From Pseudocolwellia agarivorans (GTDB lineage: Bacteria; Pseudomonadota; Gammaproteobacteria; Enterobacterales; Alteromonadaceae), in NCBI RefSeq assembly GCF_002000085.1, contig NZ_MUZU01000008.1, positions 124,001-188,000 of the forward strand: a DNA stretch of 64,000 bases, read 5' to 3'. The first letter of the stretch is position 1. The number at the start of each line of letters is the position of its first letter. The notes below the pieces were generated by a model. That model saw nothing but the letters and a program-made list of their open reading frames with translations, did no database searches and was not told where the DNA came from. This document shows positions 1-9,107 of the stretch, piece after piece. Both the position numbers and the translations under genes were made by a program.

Positions 1-1047
1 GCTCATGAATTAGAATATTTTAACAATATCGCCTTGGAGTTCGCACATTACCCTGTGCTCATTGTATTTGCTATTGCAATTGGTGTAGTTGCTTTTGTTT
101 TTAATCGCTATTTAGTTTTAATTATTAAACACTCAGAGAAATTTCATATTGTTAAGCGCCTACTTTTAGCTGCACTAATAACAGGAGCTCTCAGTTATAT
201 TTTTCCTCAAGCGGTAGGAACCAACATGAATGCCATTAGTTTTTCTATTGGTGAAAACTCTTCTCTAATTCTCATTACGGGGTTATTAGTTGCTAAAATA
301 GTGATGACAATATCAGCGTTAGGTTTAGGAATACCAGGAGGTGCTATTGGCCCTATTTTAGGAATAGGTGCCATAGCGGGAAGTTGTGCTGCTATATTAG
401 TGCAATTATATTTTCCTGAAGTTCATTTAACTAATGACCTAGCTTTAATGGGAATGGCAGGCATGATGGCCGCAACATTAAATGCACCATTGGCTGCATT
501 AATCACAGTTGTTGAACTATCAAATCAATTAGAAATTATTGTGCCTGCAATGGTAGTTATTGGAACAGCATGTGTAATATCTGGACAGTTTTTTGGTAAT
601 CGCTCTTTATTTGTAATGCAGCTTGAAGTTCAAAATTTGACTTACCGTAAACCCCCCTTAGAAAAATCATTACAGCGAATAGGTGTTTTAGGGTTAATGA
701 ATGAGCATTTCACCATTAGCCACAAACTTTCAGAACAAGAAAAAGTAGAACATTTAAAGCAAGCCAGCGAGAACAGTTTACTATTAGATAGAATTGATAA
801 TAACAACGCAGATAATAGCTTATATTATTGGCTTCAAAGAGATGATTCAGACCCTAACAGTCAAGTCATTACTAATCACTTATTACTACCATTACATGCG
901 CAATCAACTCTAGTAGAAGCCTACTTACTGTTAGTAAAAAAACGTAAAGGTGGTGTTTATATTTATGACGATAATATAGACGACATTTTAGGGGTTATTA
1001 CTTTTGAACAAATAAGACGCTTTTTAGTTGAAGGAAAAATACGTTAA
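1..1047 (+). CDS. ClC-family chloride channel/antiporter, 5'-truncated by window edge
   Basis: The reading frame is open from base 1, so the N-terminal half lies outside the window; 348 residues remain. The visible part has several hydrophobic segments and the ClC signature region GIPGGAIGP, equivalent to the GGIFAP anion-path motif of E. coli ClcA, then MAATLNAPLAALITVVELS, typical of the late ClC helices. The last 130 residues are a soluble cytoplasmic tail ending in DILGVITFEQIRRFL, which looks like half of a CBS pair. ClC proteins exchange chloride for protons or conduct chloride across the inner membrane. In E. coli clcA is next to hemL; here hemL is two genes downstream. The stop codon overlaps the hemJ start by one base (TAATG), suggesting translational coupling. 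The TTG at 34 is internal, not the start. Confidence 0.88.
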   Translation, partial: AHELEYFNNIALEFAHYPVLIVFAIAIGVVAFVFNRYLVLIIKHSEKFHIVKRLLLAALITGALSYIFPQAVGTNMNAISFSIGENSSLILITGLLVAKIVMTISALGLGIPGGAIGPILGIGAIAGSCAAILVQLYFPEVHLTNDLALMGMAGMMAATLNAPLAALITVVELSNQLEIIVPAMVVIGTACVISGQFFGNRSLFVMQLEVQNLTYRKPPLEKSLQRIGVLGLMNEHFTISHKLSEQEKVEHLKQASENSLLLDRIDNNNADNSLYYWLQRDDSDPNSQVITNHLLLPLHAQSTLVEAYLLLVKKRKGGVYIYDDNIDDILGVITFEQIRRFLVEGKIR

Positions 1048-1478
1048 TGACAACTTTATTATGGTTAAAGGCTTTTCATGTTGCTTTTATGACGGCATGG
1101 TTTGCTGGTATCTTTTATTTACCTCGCCTCTTTGTAAATCATGCTGAAACACAATCAAAAGAAGTTGCAGAGCACTTAAAAGGAATGGAAAAAAGATTAC
1201 TCTATTTTATTACTCCTTTTTCTTTGCTCACTATAGGTTTGGGCATTGCGTTAATTAATTATTATGGAATAGATTGGTTTATTGCTTCCAAATGGTTACA
1301 CGTAAAACTTACGCTAGTGATTTTAGTTGTTATTTATCATGCGTATTGTTTTAAATTGGTTAAAGACTTTCAACATGATAAAAACACAAAGTCAGGTCGT
1401 TTTTATCGCTTGTTTAATGAGTTACCCGTTTTTGCCTTATTTGGTATTATTATATTGGTGTACGTTAAACCTTTTTAA
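1047..1478 (+). CDS. hemJ: HemJ-type protoporphyrinogen IX oxidase
   Basis: A 143-residue integral membrane protein with about four hydrophobic helices, matching the HemJ (UPF0093) family in length. The family's histidine in the first helix is present (LKAFHVAFMTAWFAG), as is the W-L-H-V-K-L segment with the conserved lysine in the third helix. HemJ oxidises protoporphyrinogen IX to protoporphyrin IX in the inner membrane in bacteria lacking HemG/HemY. It overlaps the ClC gene by one base and is followed two genes later by hemL, so a late and an early heme-pathway enzyme are encoded within 3 kb. The family is assigned by sequence resemblance; the activity is inferred from the family. Confidence 0.88.
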   Translation: MTTLLWLKAFHVAFMTAWFAGIFYLPRLFVNHAETQSKEVAEHLKGMEKRLLYFITPFSLLTIGLGIALINYYGIDWFIASKWLHVKLTLVILVVIYHAYCFKLVKDFQHDKNTKSGRFYRLFNELPVFALFGIIILVYVKPF

Positions 1479-1619
1479 CTTATAAAAGAGATAAAACAGC
1501 GTAACTATTAGCGCAATTTTCATTATATTCAATGGGCTTTTATGCTATATTCCTGCGCGCTCTCAATGAATGTACGCTTATACATTCCTTACAAAACCAA
1601 CTACATTGGGTATATCAAC

Positions 1620-2627
1620 ATGATGAAATTTGAAGGAAGTCATATACTTTCTGTATCACAATTTGATCGCGATGCCATCTCTCGCATTTTAGAAATATCT
1701 TCTCTTATGGCTCCTTATGCCATGAGAAAAAAGCGTTGTACCGTGCTCGACGGGGCTATTTTAAATAACTTATTTTTTGAACCAAGTACACGTACCCGTG
1801 TAAGTTTTGGTGCAGCATTTAATTTATTGGGTGGTTTTGTTAGAGAAACTGTTGGTGAAGAAAATTCATCATTAAGTAAAGGCGAATCATTATTTGACAC
1901 CGCGAGAGTTATTAGTGGCTACTCAGATGTTATTGCCATGCGTCATCCTAAAATGCATTCGGTTGAAGAATTTTCAAAAGGAAGTAGTGTTCCTGTAATA
2001 AATGGTGGTGACGGAGCGAATGAACACCCGACTCAAGCCTTGCTCGATTTATTCACAATTAAATCTGAAATGGCTCCATTTAACAAAAACTTAGATAATT
2101 TAAACATTACTCTAATGGGTGATTTAAAGCATGGTAGAACCGTACATTCTTTATCTAAATTATTGAGCTTATACAAAAATGTAAAAGTTACTATGATATC
2201 GCCAGATGCCTTACAAATGCCAGATGGTGTAATTTCTACATTAACAAACGCTGGCCATGAGGTTATTCAAACAGATAAAATAGAAGGCAATCTCGCCTGC
2301 GATGTTATTTATCAAACACGTATTCAACAAGAACGTTTTGCCAGTAAAGATGAAGCTGATTTGTACCGTGGTCACTTTAGTTTAAATAAAGAAACTTATC
2401 TTCAGTATTGCAAAGAAAATACGGTAATTATGCACCCTCTACCAAGAGACTCTCGTCCAGACGCAAACGAACTTGATAACGACCTCAATGATCTAGACAA
2501 CCTAGCTATTTTCAGACAAGCCCAAAACGGTGTACTCGTACGTATGGCACTATTTGCATTAACGCTTGGTGTTGAAAATAATCTGACTAAATTTGAAAAG
2601 CCAGTGACATGGCATACAGCGAAATAA
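1620..2627 (+). CDS. pyrB: Aspartate carbamoyltransferase catalytic chain
   Basis: Condenses carbamoyl phosphate with aspartate, the committed step of pyrimidine synthesis. The carbamoyl-phosphate loop [12 protein letters not shown], the HPTQALLDL motif and MHPLPRD near the C-terminus are all intact. The frame is open back to 1542, but similarity starts at [15 protein letters not shown], so I place the start at 1620 (or the next ATG at 1623), giving 335 residues. That is the longer form I associate with Alteromonadales, against about 310 in E. coli. No pyrI regulatory-chain gene follows; hemL starts 16 bases downstream, so pyrB and hemL are probably cotranscribed. I see no convincing attenuator in the 140 bases upstream. 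Confidence 0.95.
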   Translation: MMKFEGSHILSVSQFDRDAISRILEISSLMAPYAMRKKRCTVLDGAILNNLFFEPSTRTRVSFGAAFNLLGGFVRETVGEENSSLSKGESLFDTARVISGYSDVIAMRHPKMHSVEEFSKGSSVPVINGGDGANEHPTQALLDLFTIKSEMAPFNKNLDNLNITLMGDLKHGRTVHSLSKLLSLYKNVKVTMISPDALQMPDGVISTLTNAGHEVIQTDKIEGNLACDVIYQTRIQQERFASKDEADLYRGHFSLNKETYLQYCKENTVIMHPLPRDSRPDANELDNDLNDLDNLAIFRQAQNGVLVRMALFALTLGVENNLTKFEKPVTWHTAK

Positions 2628-2643
2628 ATATTGGAACGACAAA

Positions 2644-3927
2644 ATGAATAAATCTGAACAACTATTTGAAAATGCGCAACATACTATTCCTGGCGGCGTT
2701 AATTCTCCAGTAAGAGCATTTAATGGCGTAGGTGGTACCCCTTGCTTTATTAAACGTGCTGAAGGCGCTTATATATATGATGCCGACGATAAAGCCTATA
2801 TAGATTACGTTGGCTCGTGGGGACCTATGATTTTAGGTCATAACCACCCAGCTATTTTAGAAGCCGTTATTTCAACAGCTAAAAACGGTTTAAGTTTTGG
2901 AGCTCCAACCGAACTTGAAATTACCATGGCTGAAAAAGTTAAAGAACTTGTACCATCAATGGAAAAACTTCGTATGGTAAGTTCGGGGACAGAAGCGACC
3001 ATGAGCGCTATACGTTTAGCTCGTGGTTATACTGGCCGAGATAAAATATTAAAGTTTGAAGGCTGCTATCACGGCCATGCGGACTCGTTACTGGTTAAAG
3101 CCGGTTCAGGTGCATTGACCATGGGGGTACCTAACTCACCTGGTATACCTGCTGATTTTGCTAAACATACGCTTACGGTTAGCTTTAACAATATTGAAGA
3201 AGTTAAAGCAATTTTTTCAGAATATAAAGACGAAATCGCTTGTATTATTGTAGAACCCGTAGCAGGAAATATGAACTGTATTCCTCCTGTGGAAGGGTTT
3301 CTAGAAGGCTTAAGAGAAGTTTGCGATCAATACAACAGTGTCTTAATTTTTGATGAAGTCATGACAGGTTTTAGAGTCGCACTTGGTGGTGCTCAAGCTC
3401 ATTATAATATTGTTCCTGATCTTACAACTTTAGGTAAAGTTATTGGTGGCGGCATGCCTGTTGGCGCCTTTGGTGGTAAAACAGAAATAATGGATTATAT
3501 CGCTCCTGTAGGCCCTGTTTATCAAGCAGGCACCCTATCAGGTAACCCAATAGCTATGGCAGCAGGTTTAGCGTCGTTAACTGAATTGTCTCAAGGCAAT
3601 AAACACCAACAGTTATCTGAAGGCACTAAAAAATTAGCCCTTGGATTAAAAGCGATGGCTGAAAAAAATAATATTGCACTAAGCGTAAACTACGTAGGCG
3701 GCATGTTTGGATTTTTCTTCACTGATTCTAAAGAAACCATTACAACCTATGCTCAAGCAACTGCATGTGATAGCGAAAGATTCCAAAAATTCTTCCATTT
3801 AATGCTAAAAGAAGGTGTTTACTTAGCGCCATCAGCCTTTGAGACAGGCTTTTTATCAACGGCTCATACTGATGATATTATTGATAAAACATTAGCCGCA
3901 GCTGATAAGTGTTTTGCCCAGTTGTAA
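2644..3927 (+). CDS. hemL: Glutamate-1-semialdehyde 2,1-aminomutase
   Basis: A PLP enzyme converting glutamate-1-semialdehyde into 5-aminolevulinate, the second step of the C5 route to heme. At 427 residues it matches the family. The PLP lysine is K265 in [15 protein letters not shown], preceded by the cofactor aspartate in [11 protein letters not shown]; the N-terminal [11 protein letters not shown] and the GTEATM phosphate-binding segment are intact. It starts 16 bases after pyrB and is closed by a strong hairpin at 3951-3981. In E. coli hemL neighbours clcA, as it nearly does here. Confidence 0.97.
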   Translation: MNKSEQLFENAQHTIPGGVNSPVRAFNGVGGTPCFIKRAEGAYIYDADDKAYIDYVGSWGPMILGHNHPAILEAVISTAKNGLSFGAPTELEITMAEKVKELVPSMEKLRMVSSGTEATMSAIRLARGYTGRDKILKFEGCYHGHADSLLVKAGSGALTMGVPNSPGIPADFAKHTLTVSFNNIEEVKAIFSEYKDEIACIIVEPVAGNMNCIPPVEGFLEGLREVCDQYNSVLIFDEVMTGFRVALGGAQAHYNIVPDLTTLGKVIGGGMPVGAFGGKTEIMDYIAPVGPVYQAGTLSGNPIAMAAGLASLTELSQGNKHQQLSEGTKKLALGLKAMAEKNNIALSVNYVGGMFGFFFTDSKETITTYAQATACDSERFQKFFHLMLKEGVYLAPSAFETGFLSTAHTDDIIDKTLAAADKCFAQL

Positions 3928-3950
3928 TGAATTTTATGGCATAGATCAAA

Positions 3951-3981
3951 AAAGGTAGATATTAAAAACATATCTACCTTT
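3951..3981. terminator. Bidirectional terminator between hemL and the 133-aa gene
   Basis: A perfect 12-bp inverted repeat: AAAGGTAGATAT at 3951-3962, a 7-base loop, and ATATCTACCTTT at 3970-3981. It has an A-rich flank on the left and a T-rich one on the right, so it can stop transcription from hemL and from the converging gene that ends at 3997. Confidence 0.85.
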
Positions 3982-3996
3982 ATTTACATTACAAAA

Positions 3997-4398
3997 CTAA
4001 TTTGACTTAACTTTTAAGCTTTCCATTTCATGCGTAAGCCAACTATGTGCCTCTTGCCAACCCATTTCTAAACCAGAAAAAACTTTTACATTCCACTTAT
4101 CGACTTTTCGTAGCTCAATCAAGTTTTCAATTTCTACTTTATTATTTTGATTGTAATAAACAAAAGCAATGGCTTTTAAATGTTCATGAGAAGCCATCGT
4201 TAACTTGGCTTCAAATGTCACTTCAAATTCATGAATATTATTAATTAATAAGGCGAAGCAATCAGTCATTGATTTTTTCAGTATCCTATGACTTTCTTCG
4301 ACCATCTCTAAGGTTAATTCAATGCCATCATCAACAACCACTTCAATAATATTATTTGGTAATACGGTAAGATATGCAAAATCTAAGCGGTGTTTCAT
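3997..4398 (-). CDS. Small soluble protein, SpoIIAA/STAS-like fold suspected
   Basis: A 133-residue protein without signal peptide or membrane segment. The pattern of an N-terminal strand (NNIIEVVVDDGIELTLEMVEESHRIL) followed by alternating strands and helices resembles the small STAS/SpoIIAA-like (SEC14-type) proteins of marine bacteria, but I recognise no catalytic motif and the assignment is weak. The gene converges on hemL and shares its terminator. An AT-rich region of about 360 bp upstream contains a 14-bp palindrome at 4709-4722. Confidence 0.6.
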   Translation of the reverse strand: MKHRLDFAYLTVLPNNIIEVVVDDGIELTLEMVEESHRILKKSMTDCFALLINNIHEFEVTFEAKLTMASHEHLKAIAFVYYNQNNKVEIENLIELRKVDKWNVKVFSGLEMGWQEAHSWLTHEMESLKVKSN

Positions 4399-4761
4399 AT
4401 TTACCTCTACGTGACTTTTGTTTACGTCAACTTATAATTTGTATGTAATATGCAATAAACTTAGCTTCCTGTGCTTTAAAGTTCAGCTAACGTGTACGTT
4501 AATTAAACCCTATAAAACATAAATAAATACGCGAAAAAGTATTTAAACTTCTGTGTACAATAACAATTATTAGCACACAACCTATAAAGGTTCAAAATAT
4601 ATAAAGGTATGATCTTCACTAATTAAGAACCATTCTAAGCTGTTTAAAACAACGAATAATATTTGCTATTGTAAGATAATATTCTATATCAATAACTTAT
4701 TATTAACAAATTGTATACAATTAAACAACAGCTTTAACATGTAAATATTTATAAATTTTTT
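4399..4761. other. AT-rich intergenic region without a visible gene
   Basis: Lies between the 3' end of mrcB and the start of the 133-aa gene, both on the minus strand. No reading frame with a plausible ribosome binding site is apparent. The only clear structure is the palindrome at 4709-4722. It probably holds the promoter of the 133-aa gene and the untranslated 3' end of mrcB. Confidence 0.5.
4709..4722. promoter_or_regulatory. 14-bp perfect palindrome, GntR-type operator-like
   Basis: AATTGTATACAATT is a perfect palindrome with a GTATAC core. Operators of the FadR/VanR branch of the GntR family often have such TTGTATACAA cores. It is about 310 bp upstream of the 133-aa gene and just after mrcB, so the target gene is unclear. 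In AT-rich DNA a chance palindrome is possible. Confidence 0.35.
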
Positions 4762-7098
4762 CTAATTTCCAAATAATTTATCCAACCATGAGAGCTTTTT
4801 AACAGGAGAACTCGAACAAGTTTCCAGTTTTTGAAGAGAATTGCTGTTTGCCGGTAATAATATTGTTTCGCTACAATCATCAGATACAGCATTACCCGTT
4901 TCTTTTTCAAAGGTAACCAACTCAATTCTTTCAGGTGAGTTAAGTTCTTTATCAATAACACCTTGTTTATTCATGTAATCTGCGAATAAAACTAATGCAC
5001 CACTACTGCCTGTTAGCTTAGTAGGCTTGTTATCGTCCAAACCAACCCAAGAAGTTACAAGGTGCTGATTATCAAAACCAACAAACCAACTATCTCGTTG
5101 ATCATTTGTAGTACCCGTTTTGCCTAAAATTTCTTTCCCTTTCAGCCGCCAAGTTAATGATTTTGCGGTACCTCGTTTAGTTACTTCAGATAAAGCATAG
5201 TCAAGTAAATAAGAAGCTTGAGACGAAAACAGTTGCGTATCTATCGCTTTAAATTCAAATAAGGTTACATCTTGTGAGGAAGTAATCCGTGTAATCGTGT
5301 GCCCTTGTTTACTAAAACCATTAGACGCTATAGGTAGATAAAATTGATTCACTTCTACCGGCGACATATTAATTGAGCCTAATAACATAGAAGGCCGTAC
5401 GGTAATATCTTTATCAAATCCCAATACATGTAAAGTATCAGCAATATTGGTTAAGCCAATCGCCATACCTAAATTAACAGTAGGAATATTTAATGACTCA
5501 ACCAGAGCATCAATTAAATTAACTTTCTCGCGATACTTACCATCGTAGTTTTTAGGACTCCATTGAGTCCCTTCATCAGAAGTGAGTGTTATTGGTTTAT
5601 CTTCTAATACCGTTGCTAAAGAATACTGTTCATAGCGCTCTAATGCCGCTAAATAAATAGCAGGTTTTACTAAAGAACCAATAGGCCTATTCGAGTTTAT
5701 CGCTCGATTAAAACCGGCATAACCACTTTTTTTCCCTCCCACAATAGCTTTTATTTCACCCGACTTTATATCACTTACCACCATAGCTGCTTGCAGCTCT
5801 CCAGTAGTATCAAGTTTAGGCAGCCGCTCTTCTATCGTTTGTTCTAACATCTGTTGGCTATAATGGGAGAATCCGGTAAAAACAGAAATACCTGATTTTT
5901 GATCGTATTCTGTCATCAATTCAGCAAGCTCTTGCTTAACCAACTGCACATAGCTTGGAAATTTCTGACGGGAAAATCTGCGAGCTTTTCTTACTGTTAG
6001 TGGCGACTCTATTGCTTGAACAAACTCAGCTTTTGTTAAAAATTCTTTTTCAAACATCAACTTTAAAACTAAATCGCGTCGAGCTTTTGTTTTATTAGGC
6101 TTACGCCATGGGTCATAATAGCTAGGCCCTTTAACAATTCCTACTAGCATGGCCATTTGTTCTGCTGTTAATTGTTCAATACGTTGTCCAAAATAAAACT
6201 CAGCGGCTAAACCAAAACCATGAATAGCATTAGCATAATTTTGACCTAAGTAGACTTCATTAATATAAGCTTCTAACAAGAGATCTTTGCTATAGCGATA
6301 CTCTAAAATTAACGACATAATCGCTTCATTAGCTTTTCGCCATAAGGTTTTATCTCGGGTTAAAAACATATTTTTAACTAACTGCTGCGTAAGTGTACTG
6401 CCCCCTTGAACCGTTCTACCCGCTAAAATATTGCTATAAAGTGCTCTTAATATACCTAACGGAGAAATACCTTTATGAAAATAAAAATTACGATCTTCAA
6501 CTAATAGTAAGGTATCGAGTAATAACACCGGCACATCGCCTATAGGCGTAAGTACACGATCTTCTTTACTTGAGGGTAAAATACGGTCCATTAATACAGG
6601 TTCCATTCGAACTGAACTGACCGACTGATTATCAATGTAAATTTTACTCACGCGGCCATTACTTACATCAATTTGAACCTTATTTGCCACCTGCATATCA
6701 TTGTCAAAACTAAAAGCTCGGCGATAAACTACAATACGTGAACCTGACAGGGCATATTCACCCGCCTTAGTTACTTTACTTACTCGTTTATAACCAGAAA
6801 ACTGCAGTGACGAAGATAAAATGGCTAAATTAATAGCTTGTGAACGCTTAAAAGCTTCAGCTTTGCCATACACTTGAATAGGCACTTCCCAGCGTTGGCC
6901 TTCAAACTTGTTTCTTACTTTTCCATCAAGATAAATGCTATAAATCACCAGAAAAAATACAAGAATAAAAAGCACTTTAGCAAACGTTATTGCGCCCCAA
7001 ACTAATACTCGCCTAGTTTTTGAAGGATTACGGTTTTCTTCAGGGGTTGATGATGACTTCTGTGTTTTATCTTTAGTGCTAGCTTTTTTTACTGTCAT
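4762..7098 (-). CDS. mrcB: Penicillin-binding protein 1b, bifunctional peptidoglycan synthase
   Basis: Polymerises and cross-links peptidoglycan at the outer face of the inner membrane. Residues 1-30 are a basic cytoplasmic tail, about 31-55 one membrane anchor, then a UB2H-like region (to about 165), a GT51 glycosyltransferase domain with catalytic E201 in VEDRNFYFHKG and GGSTLTQQLVKN, and a transpeptidase domain with nucleophile S475 in the SLVK motif, an SLN motif and KTGT. At 778 residues it is of normal PBP1b length. It precedes hrpB in the conserved gene order, but miaA and a secreted-protein gene are inserted on the opposite strand. No typical terminator is seen after the stop. Confidence 0.96.
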   Translation of the reverse strand: MTVKKASTKDKTQKSSSTPEENRNPSKTRRVLVWGAITFAKVLFILVFFLVIYSIYLDGKVRNKFEGQRWEVPIQVYGKAEAFKRSQAINLAILSSSLQFSGYKRVSKVTKAGEYALSGSRIVVYRRAFSFDNDMQVANKVQIDVSNGRVSKIYIDNQSVSSVRMEPVLMDRILPSSKEDRVLTPIGDVPVLLLDTLLLVEDRNFYFHKGISPLGILRALYSNILAGRTVQGGSTLTQQLVKNMFLTRDKTLWRKANEAIMSLILEYRYSKDLLLEAYINEVYLGQNYANAIHGFGLAAEFYFGQRIEQLTAEQMAMLVGIVKGPSYYDPWRKPNKTKARRDLVLKLMFEKEFLTKAEFVQAIESPLTVRKARRFSRQKFPSYVQLVKQELAELMTEYDQKSGISVFTGFSHYSQQMLEQTIEERLPKLDTTGELQAAMVVSDIKSGEIKAIVGGKKSGYAGFNRAINSNRPIGSLVKPAIYLAALERYEQYSLATVLEDKPITLTSDEGTQWSPKNYDGKYREKVNLIDALVESLNIPTVNLGMAIGLTNIADTLHVLGFDKDITVRPSMLLGSINMSPVEVNQFYLPIASNGFSKQGHTITRITSSQDVTLFEFKAIDTQLFSSQASYLLDYALSEVTKRGTAKSLTWRLKGKEILGKTGTTNDQRDSWFVGFDNQHLVTSWVGLDDNKPTKLTGSSGALVLFADYMNKQGVIDKELNSPERIELVTFEKETGNAVSDDCSETILLPANSNSLQKLETCSSSPVKKLSWLDKLFGN

Positions 7099-7215
7099 AA
7101 ATAATTTAAGTTAAATGATTGCGATAATGATGATTAATGCCCTTATTATATACTAGCCCTTACTATTCCTATACACGTATAATAATCACGTTTACTATAC
7201 TTACTTGGAAATTAT

Positions 7216-8121
7216 ATGTCTGCTTTCAACCTACTCGTTATTCTCGGCGCTACAGCTTCAGGTAAAACCAAGCTTGCCGTAGATCTTGCTCGATTTTTAA
7301 ATGGCGAAGTAATGTCAGCTGATTCCAGACAAGTTTATAAGGGCCTTGATATAGGCAGCGGTAAAGATCTTCAAGAATATCAGGAGATCCCTTATCACTT
7401 AATCGATATTGTAGAGCCCGGTTACGAATATAATATTTTCGACTTTCAACGCGACTTTATCAGTGCATTTGAAGACATCACCAGTAGAAATAAACTCCCT
7501 ATTTTAGCGGGTGGTTCAGCACTGTATGTCGATTCAATTATAAAAGGCTATAGATTAGTTGAAGTACCTGAAAACCCTGAATTACGTGCAGAATTAGCTG
7601 AACAAGATCACAAAAAACTTGTTGAACGACTTAAAGAATTAAAACCCAACTTACACAACACAACAGATCTTATCGATACACAACGCCTAATTAGAGCTAT
7701 CGAAATTGCAGAAGGTGAAAAAAACACGCCTGAAAATGTTGCTTACTTCCCTAAATTAACTCCTTTTATAACCGCGATTAACTGGGAAAGAGAAATACTT
7801 AAACAACGTATAACTCAGCGTTTAAAAGAACGATTAGAACATGGTTTAATTGAAGAAGTAGAACAACTTCATCAGCAAGGCGTATCGTGGGAAACATTAA
7901 ATTTTTATGGCCTTGAATACCGCTTTGTCGCGCAATATTTACAAGGGCAACTTAGCAAAAACGATATGTTTCAAAAGCTCAACAGTGCTATTCATTTGTT
8001 CTCTAAAAAACAAGCCACTTGGTTAAGACGCTTAGAAAAAAATGGTACGAAAATTCATTGGCTAGATGGTAATAAACCAACACTAGAACAAGCAATGAAA
8101 CATATTTCAATAATGCATTAG
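7216..8121 (+). CDS. miaA: MiaA-like tRNA dimethylallyltransferase, atypical form
   Basis: MiaA adds a dimethylallyl group to A37 of tRNAs reading UNN codons. The protein (301 residues) has the P-loop GATASGKT, the DSRQVYKGLDIGSGK segment and the C-terminal KKQATWLRRLE helix of the family. It differs from the usual gammaproteobacterial enzyme: where E. coli MiaA has VGYRQ this one has YGLEYRF, and the P-loop context differs. The gene is not next to mutL/hfq, the normal place for miaA, so it may be a second, horizontally acquired copy; the canonical copy, if present, is outside this window. The secreted-protein gene starts 10 bases downstream. Confidence 0.8.
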   Translation: MSAFNLLVILGATASGKTKLAVDLARFLNGEVMSADSRQVYKGLDIGSGKDLQEYQEIPYHLIDIVEPGYEYNIFDFQRDFISAFEDITSRNKLPILAGGSALYVDSIIKGYRLVEVPENPELRAELAEQDHKKLVERLKELKPNLHNTTDLIDTQRLIRAIEIAEGEKNTPENVAYFPKLTPFITAINWEREILKQRITQRLKERLEHGLIEEVEQLHQQGVSWETLNFYGLEYRFVAQYLQGQLSKNDMFQKLNSAIHLFSKKQATWLRRLEKNGTKIHWLDGNKPTLEQAMKHISIMH

Positions 8122-8130
8122 GAGTTAATA

Positions 8131-8985
8131 ATGAGCGCCAAATCAATTTCAAATACGGCTACCGTTTTTAGCTTACTGCTAACGACTTTTTTTACATCTT
8201 ATACATTCGCTTACACAGAAAACTCATGGATACTTATAGATAATTTTGAATCGCCAGCCAGCATCAATCAATGGGTAAATGCGGATGTTCAAAACGAAAC
8301 ACAGCCTTTTATTGAAAATCCACAAGTTACTATTATTGAGCGTGAGTCTGATAAAAATAATAAATATTTATTAAGAAAACCAGCGGCTGAAGGTGTAGTA
8401 GGCAACCGAAAAGCCATCAGTTTCCTCCCCTTACCTGAGCAAGTAAATGTGGGAGACACTTTCACCTTTTATACTCGAGTAAATGTGGAATACTTTCCTA
8501 ACAATCATTCATTTGGTTTAAGTAATTTATCTGCAGAAAAAATTAAAACCGCAAACTACAATGCCTTTGAACCTATGATACGTATTACAGATAAAGCAGA
8601 ATCTAATGGTGTAAAAAACGATGGTTCATTAATGGTATTAAGTGGCGCACATAAGAAATATAAATCTATAACAAACCCAATAACAGGTAAAAAAGCAGCC
8701 CCTTTACAGGAAAATCAGTGGTATGAAATATGGTACGTTATCAATAACTCGCCCAGAAAAGACGGCGGCCAAAGTTACGATTTATATGTTCGGGGCGGAG
8801 AGTTTAACACACAACAAAAAGTATTTACGCAAGCCGACTTTAGAATGAAAAGGGAACAAGCTCTTACGCATTTTATGGCCATTTGCAATACAGGCCCTAA
8901 AAAGAAACCTTATGGTAATGGCGGAATAAGATACGACGACATTTATATGGCTAAAGGCCTACAACTTAGCTCACCTATTGACTAA
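8131..8985 (+). CDS. Secreted protein of unknown function, probable beta-sandwich
   Basis: 284 residues beginning with a Sec signal peptide (hydrophobic run to TFAYT, cleavage near residue 27). The mature part opens with SWILIDNFESPASINQW and closes with GGIRYDDIYMAKGLQLS, an arrangement I associate with concanavalin-like or jelly-roll modules of proteins that act on or bind polysaccharide. I recognise no catalytic motif. The ATG is 10 bases after miaA with a good Shine-Dalgarno (TAGGAG), so the two are likely cotranscribed although no functional link is obvious. Confidence 0.7.
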   Translation: MSAKSISNTATVFSLLLTTFFTSYTFAYTENSWILIDNFESPASINQWVNADVQNETQPFIENPQVTIIERESDKNNKYLLRKPAAEGVVGNRKAISFLPLPEQVNVGDTFTFYTRVNVEYFPNNHSFGLSNLSAEKIKTANYNAFEPMIRITDKAESNGVKNDGSLMVLSGAHKKYKSITNPITGKKAAPLQENQWYEIWYVINNSPRKDGGQSYDLYVRGGEFNTQQKVFTQADFRMKREQALTHFMAICNTGPKKKPYGNGGIRYDDIYMAKGLQLSSPID

Positions 8986-9107
8986 GCTCTACGACTAACT
9001 AAAGCTTCCTTCTAACTAAGCTATTCACTTAAGCTGGCATTTAGTTTATTAGTTAAGGCTTAAAAACAGCATGCCTAGATACCGAGGTGAAAATAAAGAA
9101 ATTATTG

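Noticed and set aside
1542-1619. N-terminal extension of pyrB or a leader peptide gene
   Set aside because: In-frame extension has no family similarity, and I see no attenuator hairpin with a T-tract to support a leader peptide.
8986-9062. Degenerate CTAACTAAGCT-type direct repeats after the secreted protein gene
   Set aside because: Three poor copies with irregular spacing; insufficient to call a repeat array or CRISPR.
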